Assembly: GCF_027921745.1 (NCBI RefSeq)
Contig: NC_079239.1
Coordinates: forward strand, 709,501-773,500
DNA length: 64,000 bases
Reading direction: 5' to 3'
Source: Schizosaccharomyces osmophilus
Taxonomy: Eukaryota > Ascomycota > Schizosaccharomycetes > Schizosaccharomycetales > Schizosaccharomycetaceae
Below are positions 40,806 to 51,159 of this stretch, piece after piece. A model generated the notes under the pieces. That model was given only the letters and a program-made list of their open reading frames with translations, searched no databases and had not been told where the DNA came from. Made by a program: the position numbers and the translations under genes. How positions within the stretch are numbered: the stretch's first letter is position 1; each line of letters opens with the position of its first letter.

Positions 40806-41742
40806 TTATTGCCAACTTGGTAGTAGTACGGCAGAAGGAAAGATGTCTAAAAGATTCATTAGCATGTATTTTAAGGGTAACATGAATATATTGCTTTGCA
40901 AAGGTAATTCGAGTAAGTCGAATTGCAAAAGCCATTCAAACATACCTTTTAACTGGGAAATGGGACGTTCAAAAACATCAGCTTTGTAGGTTGCGCGAGG
41001 AAATGTTGTCGTAAATGCAGAAGGTATAGGCACGTGAAGTTTCTCAGAAACTTGTTGCGCGACATCTTGTAAAGTCTGCTCTGCCGGTATGACAAGATTA
41101 CACACTTGCCCTTGATGGCGAATGGAGAAACGACCCGAAGAAGGAGGACCACGAGAAGCGGCTTTCGTAGTAGCAGAGGTAGAAGGGGAAGCTGAAGTTG
41201 ACGGCTTTTCCGTAGCAGGGGCATCAGTAGAGGAAGCGGTTTTCGTAGCTGACGAAGTAGCAGCAGCACGTTTCTTTTTATCCGCCTCAATTTCGGCCAA
41301 AATCTTTTTTCGTTGTTCTTGATCTTCAAGTTTTTGTTGGCGCATCTTTTGAAACTCACGGAGACGTGTTTGATTTTGGAGTTGTCGCTTGGCTTCAGCG
41401 GTTTCATCGTTAGACTTTTGAAGAATTCTAAAGTTCTTTTTATTTTCCTCCTGTTCCAGAGCTTTCTGTTGCTTCTTCTTCTCTTCTGCCTTCTTTTTCA
41501 TTGCCTCGATAGCTGCTTTGATTTCTTCAGGAGAACGCTGTTGAACCTATTCCAATGCACACTGTTAGCTATACCACACACATCATATGGTAGATCCACT
41601 TTTCTTTATGCCAGCTCCACTGAACATTACATACCTCTTCTTCTGTTTCTTCAAAGTTTTCATGACCCGACTTGACGCCATGGAACTCTGCCATCTCGAT
41701 GGACGAGAGCAGCTTACCGCAATCAGAGCATTTCAAAGTCAT
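40806..41742 (-). CDS. Zinc-finger and UBX domain protein
   Basis: Exons (minus) 41635-41742, 40946-41546 and 40806-40846 encode 249 residues; position suggests S. pombe SPAC17C9.11c. Exon 1 holds a C2H2-like finger, Cys5, Cys8, His21, His27 (CSDC-x12-H-x5-H). The middle is a charged coiled coil (KKKAEEKKKQQKALEQEENK) and an Ala/Ser/Thr/Pro linker. The C-terminus is a UBX domain: GRFSIRHQGQVCNLVIPAEQ, then PISQLK joined to DIFPSAVLLPSW. UBX proteins recruit Cdc48/p97 to ubiquitinated clients. The last intron (40847-40945, 99 nt, GTATGT donor) has no stop and is a multiple of three, so its retention would insert 33 residues into the UBX domain. The family ending (LFPSAVL) shows that removal is normal. 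Confidence 0.88.
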
Positions 41743-42702
41743 TTCTCTCTATTTCACCTCGATAGAGACAATGGAGGTATGGAGGTAAGGATTTGAGATA
41801 CGATGAAACAAGGTAGAACTCTATGACAGTTGAAGCGTAAAACACAGTCTTCCTGTTAAGTCTACAAAGTCAAAAACTAGATATCGCTTTGATGGATAGA
41901 ATTGAGAAGTGATTTGCGTTTTGCCTTATGTTTGGTTCTTTCTAGAAATCCTAAACTAGCTGTAGAGTGATGTAGACAGCTTAGCATGGTTTTATCTAAA
42001 CCACCTTTCATTGCATTCGTAGGCAATAAACATTTTGAAAAAAGTTAAAAAATATATAATAATAGACATTTTAATGGAATTATTGTAAACTAACCCTTCT
42101 GGGTTGGTTTACAATGTGAAGATCTCAGAACCTTTCTTTGTTTTTATTGTACCGCAAGCTCAATGGATTTTATTTCACTCTTTTTTTTTAAAAAAAAAAA
42201 CTTCACTTTTACTTTCATTTACCTCTTAATTTCGTATATTTCTTTTTGTTTTCTTTGTTTATATTTCCTTTTGTTTATTTACATTTTCTTTGATGTAAGA
42301 ATTACGGCATTTTTCGTTTCTTAATGTTTTTTAATTTCTCCTTTGACTTCCGTAAATGATATCACTCCACCGAATAGTGCCTCTTCCCTTTACAATTCAA
42401 GTGTTCACTGCAGTTTCAGAGAATTCATCCCAATTTACTTGTTCTATTCACTTCTACTGCTCACGAATTGTTATTTTGAGTCCTGTTTAAAACAATAGAC
42501 GATTTTGAAGAACCTACCTCAAATCCTCATTATTTTGAAATCGTAGATTTGTTGGAAGGACAACTCGCTCTCTTTTTTATACACAGTTTTCAATTTTGCG
42601 TGCCTCTTTCTTGTGCTAGTTACTTTTAGACTCTATTTTTAGAATTTCCTTGAAGCATTAAGTCTTTCCTGGAATTGATCGATTCGATCAACGTCTTTCA
42701 AT
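41743..42702. other. Divergent spacer with long T-rich scs22 leader
   Basis: 960 bp. The right 500 bp before the scs22 ATG is strongly T-rich on the plus strand (TTTCTTTTTGTTTTCTTTG), consistent with a long 5' leader and core promoter. T9/A10 runs meet at 42181-42200. No gene seen. Confidence 0.5.
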
Positions 42703-43747
42703 ATGTCAGTTGAATGCAAGAGCTCAATTTTCTTCCCAAGGCCACTTACTCAACTGGTCAAGCGAGATTTTCAATTGTTTAATCCGTCCCCCGTACCTAT
42801 CGGCTTCAAGGTCAAAACAACTGCTCCAAAGCAGTATTGTGTGCGTCCCAATGGCGGCAGAATCGACCCTCATTCATCTGCGTCCATTCAAGGTATGCTG
42901 ATTTGCTTTTCTTCTTCTCTATGTTAGCGCGGATGAAAGGAATCGTTGGTCTTTGTACATCCTACTAACCACTGCATCTAGTCATCTTGCAACCTTTGGA
43001 TCATGAGCCAGCACCTAATGCCAAGTGCCGTGACAAGTTTCTCGTTCAAAGTGCAGAACTTCGACCGGAACTTGAAGGAGTTGACATTACTGAGATCGTA
43101 AGTCCCTTTTTTTTTTTTTGGCTTTGCACATACTAACTAGCTTTTTTCTTTAGTGGAATCAAGTAAGAAGAGAAGACATTCATGAGCGTAAAATCCGCTG
43201 CTTTTTTGGTGACCCCTCGGAAGAAGAAGCTTTACACCGCCACAAAAATTCTTTATCAAGCTCTGCAGGTAGTGCTGCTTTTGTATCTCAGGGTCCCAAT
43301 CCTGCCTATGGCAGACAAGCTCAACAACCTTCTGGAAATTCTGGTCCCCCTATTGTCACACAGCCTGCTCAAACGCCTCGTTCCTCGGTTGATGCGCCTG
43401 GCCCCTCAACGACAGCTTCAAAGGCCGCACCCCCAACTTATACAGGTGAGCCGTTTGCCGCAACTACAAATACAACGCATTCAAATACTTCTGCTCCTGC
43501 ACCTGCACCTGCATCCAATCCCATCAATCCCCGATTTCAATCGGCAGTTGCTATGTCGCCTACTGAGCCAAAATCATCGACGACTACTCATTTTGGAAAC
43601 ACACTTTTACCGGCTACAAAATCTACGTCTACCTTTGGTCGACCCACGAGTGGCGCCAAAGTTGTACCTCAAATTCACAATACTGTCACTATACAAACTG
43701 CTGTTTTATTGGCCGTTATTTGTTTCTTGGTAGGCCTTCTATTCTAA
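42703..43747 (+). CDS. scs22: VAP family ER-plasma membrane tether Scs22-like
   Basis: Exons 42703-42892, 42982-43097 and 43154-43747 encode 299 residues. The MSP domain begins IFFPRPLTQLVKRDFQLFNP, with VPIGFKVKTTAPKQYCVRPN (FFAT-binding surface, Lys in KVKTT) and, over intron 1, VILQPLDHEPAPNAKCRDKF LVQS. The middle is disordered, Pro/Thr/Ser-rich. A C-terminal membrane anchor (VTIQTAVLLAVICFLVGLLF) places it in the ER, tail-anchored. Such proteins tie ER to plasma membrane in fission yeast. Scs22 rather than Scs2 is inferred from position beside cut8. Donors are GTATGC and GTAAGT; branches TACTAAC. The stop is one base from that of cut8. Confidence 0.9.
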
Positions 43748-43748
43748 T

Positions 43749-44546
43749 CTAGATATATTGATGCGTGTTCAACCATCCAATTCCGCTTTCGTTTCCCACG
43801 TTCATTCCATTAGTTGCTCCATAGTAGTGTAAATGATTTTGTGGTGCCTGTAGTTGTTGAATAGCAGCGTTTCTATCTCGTAAAATTGGTTCGTTTTCTC
43901 GTAATTCCTTTAAATATACAACAGCCTCTTGTAACCGGTTATGGGATTTTTGATTATGCTCCTCCAATTCTTCGATTGGCAAAAGCGGCAGAATCGGCCG
44001 CTCCTCCAATTGTTTAAGTACCACCAGCCAAGCTCCTGTAAGCTCATAGTAAGCTTGGCTTTTATAAACATTATGATTAGGATTATGAAATTCCGGGAGC
44101 TGATGAACGACGTTAGTAGCAGCATCCAAGAAGGCAAAATTATATTCAAAACAAGTGGAATGAGGGGGTAAATAACATGGAACTAAATCATTTAAAGCAT
44201 GTAAAACAGCCATGTACTTTTCACGAATTCGGTTAAATGCATACTCTCCTCTCTTATCCCCACCGTAGGGGAAAGAAGAGTGCAACGTTTCGGACAATTT
44301 TTGCATGGTACCGATGCATGTTTCCAAGGAAGGTACGGGTAACTTTTCACGAATATCGCGTCCTAAATCTGGATGCTTCTCAACACATTGAAGCAGCAAG
44401 GATACCAGCTGTTGTTTTTCTGTATACTGAAACAAACGAGGTAGAGGTAGTTGATTTCCAACAGGCAATTGTCGAGCTTTTTTCACTATAGGTTCATCAG
44501 AATCCGCTTTGCGCTTCTTCATATAAGAATAAGAGAGTGTTTCCAT
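43749..44546 (-). CDS. cut8: Proteasome nuclear tether Cut8
   Basis: 265 residues, no intron. Sts1/Cut8 family: a Lys-rich N-terminus (MKKRKADSDEPIVKKARQLP) that in S. pombe is ubiquitinated and serves both as nuclear signal and proteasome-binding part, then a dimerisation region and a helical bundle (LVSLLLQCVEKHPDLGRDIR, YAFNRIREKYMAVLHALND, LVPCYLPPHSTCFEYNFAFL). It anchors 26S proteasomes at the nuclear envelope and is needed for anaphase. The C-terminus (NVGNESGIGWLNTHQYI) converges on scs22. Confidence 0.95.
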   Translation of the reverse strand: METLSYSYMKKRKADSDEPIVKKARQLPVGNQLPLPRLFQYTEKQQLVSLLLQCVEKHPDLGRDIREKLPVPSLETCIGTMQKLSETLHSSFPYGGDKRGEYAFNRIREKYMAVLHALNDLVPCYLPPHSTCFEYNFAFLDAATNVVHQLPEFHNPNHNVYKSQAYYELTGAWLVVLKQLEERPILPLLPIEELEEHNQKSHNRLQEAVVYLKELRENEPILRDRNAAIQQLQAPQNHLHYYGATNGMNVGNESGIGWLNTHQYI

Positions 44547-45683
44547 TTTTTTTTAGAATCAATAACAACGGCGTTAAGGAAAAAGTTCAAATGCAACGAG
44601 GGGAGGAATCGAAAAGAAATTAAAGTTTATTATGCGATAAGAAGAGAAAAAACAATCAACACGATTATAAGGGACAACGAATAAATTAAAATTGAATAAA
44701 GAACAAGACCTGAAAATCAAGTGAGTCCTCTTGAATAGGAATAGGCCGAAAGAAATTTGCGGAATATCACAGGAATCAAAGGAAAACAGGTAAAAAACCT
44801 CACTAAACGCTTCCCTAAATATAAGGAAAAGCCGGATATGAATTGGACTCTAACTTTCAAACTTTGCCAAAAGAGATTTTTGAAGAGATCACCAGGAAAC
44901 GAAAAGCAAGAAAGAAAATGTCTTGCTTACAAGATAATGATGGAAGAAAAGAGCAATCAAACAACCTTTTCTTCGGTTTTCAATATATTACCCAAGTAAT
45001 GGAAAAAGGTAGATTGAAGAAGTCGTTTATACTGAAGTAGCCCCAAAGTAGGAGAAGAATAAGGAATTTCGCCGATACGATAGACTAAATTTAGCGAAGC
45101 ACACTAATTCCAGTTCAAATTGGTAAATAAATTTTCAATAAATAAAGCGTAACTAGCATAATATGTAAATAAATAAGAACAAAGTCCCTGTAAACAAACA
45201 AGCTGAAGATTCAAGAAATAAAAAAAAAAAAGTTCAAGTTCAAAAGGACCTCACAAGTAAATTTTATGGTTCTACGGGGAGAATTTCTGGATCATTCAGT
45301 AATGGGCTTCTTCATAGATTGATAAAAATTGTTGCATTCTTTCCAACCTAATAGTTTCCAAAAGTGAACCGGTTCTATTGAGAGAGCATTGCCTTTAGAA
45401 ACTAGGACTTCTTACCTTTGCATCCAGAGTAATGTTGTGGTAAACGAAACAGTTTCAAATGACAAAACAACCAAGCCAAGCCAACAGACCGTTGCCTCAG
45501 ACAAAGCGCGTATGTGTCTATAAAAGATAAAGAAAGATTCTATTCCGAAAACATTAAAAAGGATTGGTTTTCTGCAGATTTGTCGATTGATTATATTCTT
45601 TAAAGGAGGTTATTTCACTCTAGGAAATCGACCTAGACGAACGGTATTTAAAGAAAAAGCAAACAGGAAACAGGTTCTTGAGA
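44547..45683. other. 1.1-kb divergent spacer cut8 / pex19
   Basis: A/G-rich on the plus strand, with a perfect FLEX sequence GTAAACAAACA at 45190-45200, about 490 bp before the pex19 ATG, and an A13 run near 45221. Frames at 44757-44999 and 45587-45862 are not recognised; the latter overlaps pex19 exon 1 in another frame. Confidence 0.45.
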
Positions 45684-46490
45684 ATGTCAAATTCCGATCA
45701 AAACGGACATGGGGCTTCGGACGTACCGAAAGGAAAGGAAGAAATGAACGAGCTAGATGGTATGTTGTTGGATTAAGTACAAAAGTTCACTCACTGTTCA
45801 AAAGTCTGCATTGGGAGTCAAACTGTACTACTGGCATTATAAAAGGTACCAAAAGGAAGTAGAGAAGACTAACAACATACACTACTAGACATTTTAGACG
45901 AGCTTGACTTACCTCCCAAAGTCGACAAAGATGAGCAAAGAAAGCAAGGGGATGCGCACGGTGACGACAAGATGAATGAACCAAAGAAAAGTGAAGGCAG
46001 CCTTGATGTCTTGATTGAAGACATGATGAACAAGTTTCATGGATCAGGGAATCCGGATGCATCTGAAAAAGAAAATTTGGCATCGATGGGTTTAAATAAC
46101 GACAATGATCTTTTCCAATCTATTTTCGGGAACGCCCGTGAAACTGGAGATGCCTCCAATACAGAAGATATCAATTACGATGCTTTGGAAAATGCTCTCA
46201 ATTCTCTCATGTCTCAAGTGACGAGCAAAGAAATCCTTTACGAGCCACTCAAGGACTTGGAAGGAAAGTATACGAGCTTTTTAAAAGATGAAAAAAATAC
46301 AAAGGATGTAACATATCAAAAGCAGTTTTCGAAGATTCAGCGGTGTATCGCCATCTTTGAAAATTCGGATTACCAAGTACAGCGTGATTCTCCCGAGGTT
46401 GCCAAGCTAGTTGAGGAAATTCAAGAAGATCCACTTCCACCCTCGCTTATGGACTCTTCATTTGCAGCGACTGGCTGTCCTTTGCAATAG
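45684..46490 (+). CDS. pex19: Peroxin Pex19
   Basis: Exons 45684-45759 and 45889-46490 encode 225 residues, short for the family. The first exon (MSNSDQNGHGASDVPKGK, then NELD) is joined over a 129-nt intron (GTATGT donor, GACTAAC branch) to DILDELDLPPKVDKDEQRKQ. The helical cargo-binding part follows (ALENALNSLMSQVTSKEILY, EPLKDLEGKYTSFLKDEK). The protein ends CPLQ, a CaaX box for farnesylation, which increases affinity for peroxisomal membrane proteins. Pex19 is the cytosolic receptor that delivers membrane proteins to Pex3. Upstream frames without exon 1 would lack a start. Confidence 0.93.
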
Positions 46491-46790
46491 ATTTGGTCTT
46501 CCCTCAAGGAGAAGTCATATATACCTGCTGCAAAAAAGCTTTTAAAGTGATACTCATTCAAGGGTGTTTGCGAATGCTTACCTTTGTTTTCCTTAGAGTC
46601 CTAGACTACGTTTGTATATTACAGAATGCAAGTTAATAAATTATACCGGAATCCATTCATTTATGCAATGTAAATAAATATTAACGAGAAAAAACTACCA
46701 GTGTTTTTGGTAAGGTGGTGAAATCATTGATGACCAGCATCTTTGTCATTTCCACGACCCTGCGAGGGAGAGATGCTCATTAACCGTCTT
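46491..46790. other. Convergent 3' region pex19 / orphan gene
   Basis: 300 bp. Directly beyond the stop of the minus-strand gene another frame stays open for about 22 codons (KRRLMSISPSQGRGNDKDAG), discussed as a finding. The rest is AT-rich. Confidence 0.45.
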
Positions 46791-47147
46791 TTACCCAAAT
46801 TCAAGAGGAACTTCCTGTGAATCCTCTTCTTGTACAGCCTCCAAATCGGCAGGATCCAAAACATATTCTTCTGACGCCAACTCAAGTTGCTTTTCATACT
46901 CCTGCTGCATATTTTGATCTATAAAACGATTCATTTCCAGGTATCCACCTCTTTGCTTATTCCATTTACTCTCTCGTCGCGTAGTTTGCAAGTTTTCATT
47001 TTGTGTACGCGTCCTGTCCCGAAAACACGTCCATGCATCCCTTTGGGCTCTTGCTTTTTGCGGCGAAATTCGTACAGGGCTATGTCTTTTGTTTACAACT
47101 AGCATATCGTCATTCAAATTCTGAAAGTATTCCTCGGATTCGTTCAT
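46791..47147 (-). CDS. Conserved fission yeast protein, charged, unknown role
   Basis: 118 residues, rich in Glu, Gln and Arg: SPVRISPQKARAQRDAWTCF, RDRTRTQNENLQTTRRESKW, and an acidic end ADLEAVQEEDSQEVPLEFG. It sits where S. pombe has an orphan (SPAC17C9.15c, from memory), on the same strand. The first 50 residues faintly resemble the N-terminal helix of RPA-interacting proteins (R-x-x-W-x-x-C-x-x-R), but the zinc ribbon of that family is missing, so I do not name it. One exon as read. Confidence 0.6.
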   Translation of the reverse strand: MNESEEYFQNLNDDMLVVNKRHSPVRISPQKARAQRDAWTCFRDRTRTQNENLQTTRRESKWNKQRGGYLEMNRFIDQNMQQEYEKQLELASEEYVLDPADLEAVQEEDSQEVPLEFG

Positions 47148-47320
47148 TTACATCGATATTGTCCTTCCCTAAGTTCTATCTAGCCGCCAAATATGTATGT
47201 GTACAAGGTAAAAGCTGCACTCAGTCGGTACTGTAAACGTATATCCAAATAAAGTTTCGTTAGGATTTGGTATTTTCTATAAGAATATATTGCTTAACCT
47301 TTCATGGTTTTATACAAGTA

Positions 47321-47419
47321 GCTCCCGTGGCCAAGCTGGTTAAGGCCTCATGCTTATATGATACTCCTCTGTGGAGGTGTGTTACGTGAAAAACGCGAGT
47401 TCGATCCTCGCCGGGAGCA
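47321..47419 (+). tRNA. tRNA-Ile (anticodon TAT) with intron
   Basis: Acceptor strands GCTCCCG and CGGGAGC pair perfectly; discriminator A. The D arm is GCC-AAGCTGGTTAA-GGC, the anticodon stem TCATG/CGTGA, and the loop CT-TAT-A-(intron)-A, giving anticodon TAT at 47355-47357, which reads the rare AUA isoleucine codon. The intron is 47359-47383 (25 nt), in the standard place after position 37. The T arm is GCGAG-TTCGATC-CTCGC. A TTTATAC box lies about 10-15 bp upstream and a T6 terminator directly follows. Confidence 0.95.
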
Positions 47420-47970
47420 CTTTTTTCTTTTCCTTTTTATATTCAAACGTTGAAGTCCCCTTGAAATGTTTGTAATCTTGTAATTTACTCACAAGATCAA
47501 CTCATTACAGAGATTCTTACTTACAATGCATCATACTAGAGAGGTATTGTATTGGCTGTTACTCAAAACAAGTGACAAAAACAAACAAAAGTGAAGAAAG
47601 TGAACTTGTTTCTGCAAAACTATAGAAAATAAATTTCAAATCGTCGCTCCCGTTCTACTGTGTTTTCCAAACTCTTGATCAGTCATCTAGTCGAACAAAA
47701 CATACTGGCTTTCAGTAGACTATAGATATCCAAGTTTGTTGCAAGAGAATACTCAAGTGAAAGATCAATTCCACATTACTTTGGCAATTTTATGCCTACC
47801 GCTTAATTCGTTGGTCTTTTTTTCTTTTGTCTTTTTTTGTGTATAGTTTAAAAACGAAAAAATCATTACAGTATTAAAAAAGAACTGTATTCATTAATTA
47901 ACGGTAAAAAAACATATGCCTGTCTATTTATCATGAAAACCCATAACCAACAAAAATTTCAACTCCATCC
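47420..47970. other. Spacer tRNA-Ile / mfs1 3' region
   Basis: 550 bp, AT-rich, T-run at about 47817-47838. Nothing else seen. Confidence 0.5.
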
Positions 47971-49545
47971 TTATTCCGAAGTCGCAAATTTCGATCTTGA
48001 TCTTAACTTGGTACCTATCTTGTACAAAACAAAGGGTATTGGAATCATTATACAAGAAATGACGCCCAAAATTGTACATCCCCAAGCGACGGGTGCATAA
48101 GACGGTCCTGTATTGTTAAACATGGCTCGAGCAAAGAGAGGAAATGCAGCAGCCATACCTGACCGAAACAAATCGTTTCCGGCAAATATAGATGCAACAT
48201 ATTTCGGGTAACAAGCGGCGAGATACTGGAAAGTACTTTGAAACATTACAAAAGCACCCATGGAATAGAATACCGTACTGGCGATTGGTGCCATCCAATG
48301 AACAGATGCACGACTGCTCCAACCAAACCAGAAAAGACATATAGGAAAGCAAAAAGTTGCTGGAAAATCGAATTTTAAAATTTCTTCAGGGGGTATCTTG
48401 CCGTTGGTGGCCTTGAACTTTGGCATTGCAACTTTGTAAAGAGCGATATAGTAGTACACCAGCGCGATGGCAACTCCCACCATAAAACCCATATATGTGA
48501 GTCCGCTTTCTATTATTGAAAAATGATAAACTTGCTGGAAAACGATTGGAAATGCCTCAAACCATAGATAAAGAATGGCATAAATCAAGCCAATATAAAT
48601 ATTTAACGAGAAAACAATTGGTTCAGCGATACTGAGCTGGATAGGACGCCAAAGTGTTTCAAGAGCCAAACGGGAAAATTTTGTTTCGCGATTCGCTACT
48701 TCAGCTTCGGTGGTATATCTTGGATCATCCTCCACTTCTCTCAACCTTTTTGCGCGTCTGTAGAGCAAATAGGATTCCGAAGTCTCTGGCATCAAAAAGA
48801 ATAGAAAAAGAAAACTGAAAGCACAAAGCATCATCAAGAACCAAAATTGCCATCTCCAATCTTTTGCTACAACCATTGTGGCGCCGAGCAATGGACCTAA
48901 GACAGGACCAGCGACAGCTCCTACTGACCACAAGCAAATAAAGTAGGGAAGAAGCCATGGCTGCCAAATGTCAGCCAAAGTGGCACCTCCGGTAGCTAAA
49001 GCAGGTGACCCAAAGAAGCCAGCCAAGAATCGCATAGGTAGCAATACGCCTAGACTGTTTCCCAAAGCGGTAGGAATTTGAAGACAAATGAAAACCAAGA
49101 GTGTTGCCAAATAAATCCTCAATCGACCTATCTTTGGCAATTCTGAAAGAGGAGAAAAAAGCAATGGCCCTACGGCATAACCGATAACAAACATTGTTAA
49201 GCCTAAAGTGATGGGGACCTCGCCGACGTGCATCACACCCATCATCTCAATTTCGCCAGGCGTATAGATTGCTGAGCCAACATACACGGAAAATGTAAGA
49301 AAGCAGGTTTGAAGCGTAATTAACCCCTTTACTGCTCTCGGCCAATTCTTTGGGTTCTCTCGATCGTGTTCTCCATCCCACGTAACAATTATATCCTTTT
49401 GACCTGTATCATCCTCTTTAGACTTTCTTGTTATATATGTTTGAGATTCAACCTTTGTTAACTCGTCTACATCTTTATTTCCTTTCCTTCTAGCGTTCAA
49501 AGAACAAATGATTTCTCCATAAAGTGTGTATTGAATAAAGCTCAT
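47971..49545 (-). CDS. mfs1: MFS efflux transporter Mfs1-like (DHA1)
   Basis: 524 residues, twelve predicted membrane segments. The fungal drug:H+ antiporter signature [11 protein letters not shown] precedes the first segment; motif A-like [20 protein letters not shown] between segments 2 and 3; and the antiporter motif C-like [15 protein letters not shown] in segment 5. A central loop is charged ([20 protein letters not shown]). Likely plasma membrane export of toxic compounds with unknown substrate. The N-terminal 45 residues are polar with many Lys/Asp. No intron. Position (after the orphan gene) fits SPAC17C9.16c. Confidence 0.9.
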   Translation of the reverse strand: MSFIQYTLYGEIICSLNARRKGNKDVDELTKVESQTYITRKSKEDDTGQKDIIVTWDGEHDRENPKNWPRAVKGLITLQTCFLTFSVYVGSAIYTPGEIEMMGVMHVGEVPITLGLTMFVIGYAVGPLLFSPLSELPKIGRLRIYLATLLVFICLQIPTALGNSLGVLLPMRFLAGFFGSPALATGGATLADIWQPWLLPYFICLWSVGAVAGPVLGPLLGATMVVAKDWRWQFWFLMMLCAFSFLFLFFLMPETSESYLLYRRAKRLREVEDDPRYTTEAEVANRETKFSRLALETLWRPIQLSIAEPIVFSLNIYIGLIYAILYLWFEAFPIVFQQVYHFSIIESGLTYMGFMVGVAIALVYYYIALYKVAMPKFKATNGKIPPEEILKFDFPATFCFPICLFWFGWSSRASVHWMAPIASTVFYSMGAFVMFQSTFQYLAACYPKYVASIFAGNDLFRSGMAAAFPLFARAMFNNTGPSYAPVAWGCTILGVISCIMIPIPFVLYKIGTKLRSRSKFATSE

Positions 49546-51159
49546 CTCTTTTTATCTGGAATATTTTATTGATTTGTATGAATAAGTTTTCACTTCAATT
49601 AAACTCTGCTTACGGCTGACCGGTCTATCTACTTTTTAACTACTGATTCTTCAAATTTATAACACATTCAATCATGCCGATGTCATTCATTGAGTAAATC
49701 GCTTACTAATAATCGCAAAGCAAACAAACTATCTTAGTCATACAAATTTAATCACTTACATTCACTTATGAATCGGTTGAACGCAACGTTTATTTTTTTC
49801 TCTCGGAAATACTGACAACTGCTACACCGAATAGCAAGTTTACCTACAAGCTCAGTTTTGGCCTGCCGTGCTTCTATATGATGGAGAGAATCAGAAGAAC
49901 TTGGAGATGAAAAATTTAAAAGGCAATACTTTGGACAGAAAGATGCTGAATTTTCAGCTTTCGGAGGGCTTGGTTTGTTAATTAAACGCGAAAAGATATT
50001 TACAAACAACAGACATACGTCATAACCAAGAACCAAATTACTTCACGAAAAAATTTTCTACCAATGTAATATCGTTTTGTTCACTCTCGAATATTAAACG
50101 AAGACGTACTTTTAGCTCCCATGGAAAAGGCATGCTTGGCGAAAGCGAAAGGACACACCCGCCATTCAATTTTCTATGTTCTTTAAATTGAGGAAATTAA
50201 GTATGTATCGTTGATTTTCTGAAACCTAAAGCTTACAGATATTGATGGAAATATGTTGACATTTTTGGAAAGTTTTCAGTGAGGATTCTTGGGATACCTA
50301 CAGAACTGTGTCCATTGTTTACCTACTTGTGATAAGCTTAATGCAGCTTTTAGTTTAAATTTTGGGATAGGCGAATTATTTACGCTTGTGTCTTTTAATG
50401 ACACGTTTCAGGGGTGACTGATCCAGTTACATAGCACCTACTTGGAATGGTAATGGGCTTCCCTCGGTGGATGGTACATCCAACGTTAGCCCGCTAAGGC
50501 TCATCTTGGAAGAAAGAAAAACAAACAAAAGTCGTTCATTCATTGGCTTTTTTGCGCCACGAGGACAGAATTGAATATATATTTGTTTGTAAACAAACAA
50601 ATATGTCGGTCAAAAGAGTGGGGCTTGCCAAGCTTTCCTTTCAATTCATAGGCTCTTTTTCTATTTTAGTTTTTGTTTACACCCCCTTAGGACATAAAAC
50701 GTGGAGATGCCATACCGCTGGGCGAATCAGCTGCTTTGTTTTGGTAAAAGGCTTACATCATTACCCTACTAAACGAAGCCTAAACACCAAGTAAACAAAC
50801 AAACAGTGGGATGTTTTGGTAAATTTCGATTGCAAAACAATGACTCACTTCCTGTTTTGACAAGCATAAATACCAGCTGATTTCCCTCCTTTTTTCCATC
50901 TTCAAGCAGTTGATCTTATCTTTTGTTTACCAAGCTTCCTTCTTTTATTGTGCAACTCACTCACTTTTCAATTCTCTTTACTCTTGTGTACTTACATTTT
51001 TATTTTTTTATATTACTAAAACACAAACTCTACGATTTTTTTATTTGCTCGTCAGTTACTTTAACCACTTTTGTCAATTTTCGATTCTCTTTTCAGGTGC
51101 TATCATAATCATCAACACCGAAATCAACGTTCTTTTTTTAATTTGCTTTTTTTTTCAAC
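49546..51159. other. 1.6-kb divergent spacer mfs1 / RRM gene
   Basis: Holds the mfs1 promoter on the left and a FLEX-rich promoter on the right (50589-50929). A 94-codon minus-strand frame at 49752-50036 starts with ATG and ends at a GTAAGT-like donor, but resembles no family. The 250 bp before the RRM gene is a T/C-rich leader. Confidence 0.5.
50589..50929 (+). promoter_or_regulatory. FLEX (Mei4) site cluster
   Basis: GTAAACAAACA at 50589-50599 and again at 50791-50801, plus reverse-strand TTTGTTTAC at about 50672-50680 and 50921-50929. They lie 230-570 bp before the ATG of the four-RRM gene. FLEX sites are bound by Mei4 in meiosis in S. pombe; four in 340 bp is far above the density in the rest of this window. 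Confidence 0.6.

Noticed and set aside
43182-43733. 183-codon frame overlapping scs22 exon 3
   Set aside because: Alternate-frame shadow of the Pro/Thr-rich Scs22 linker (Leu/Arg/His-rich output, no family).
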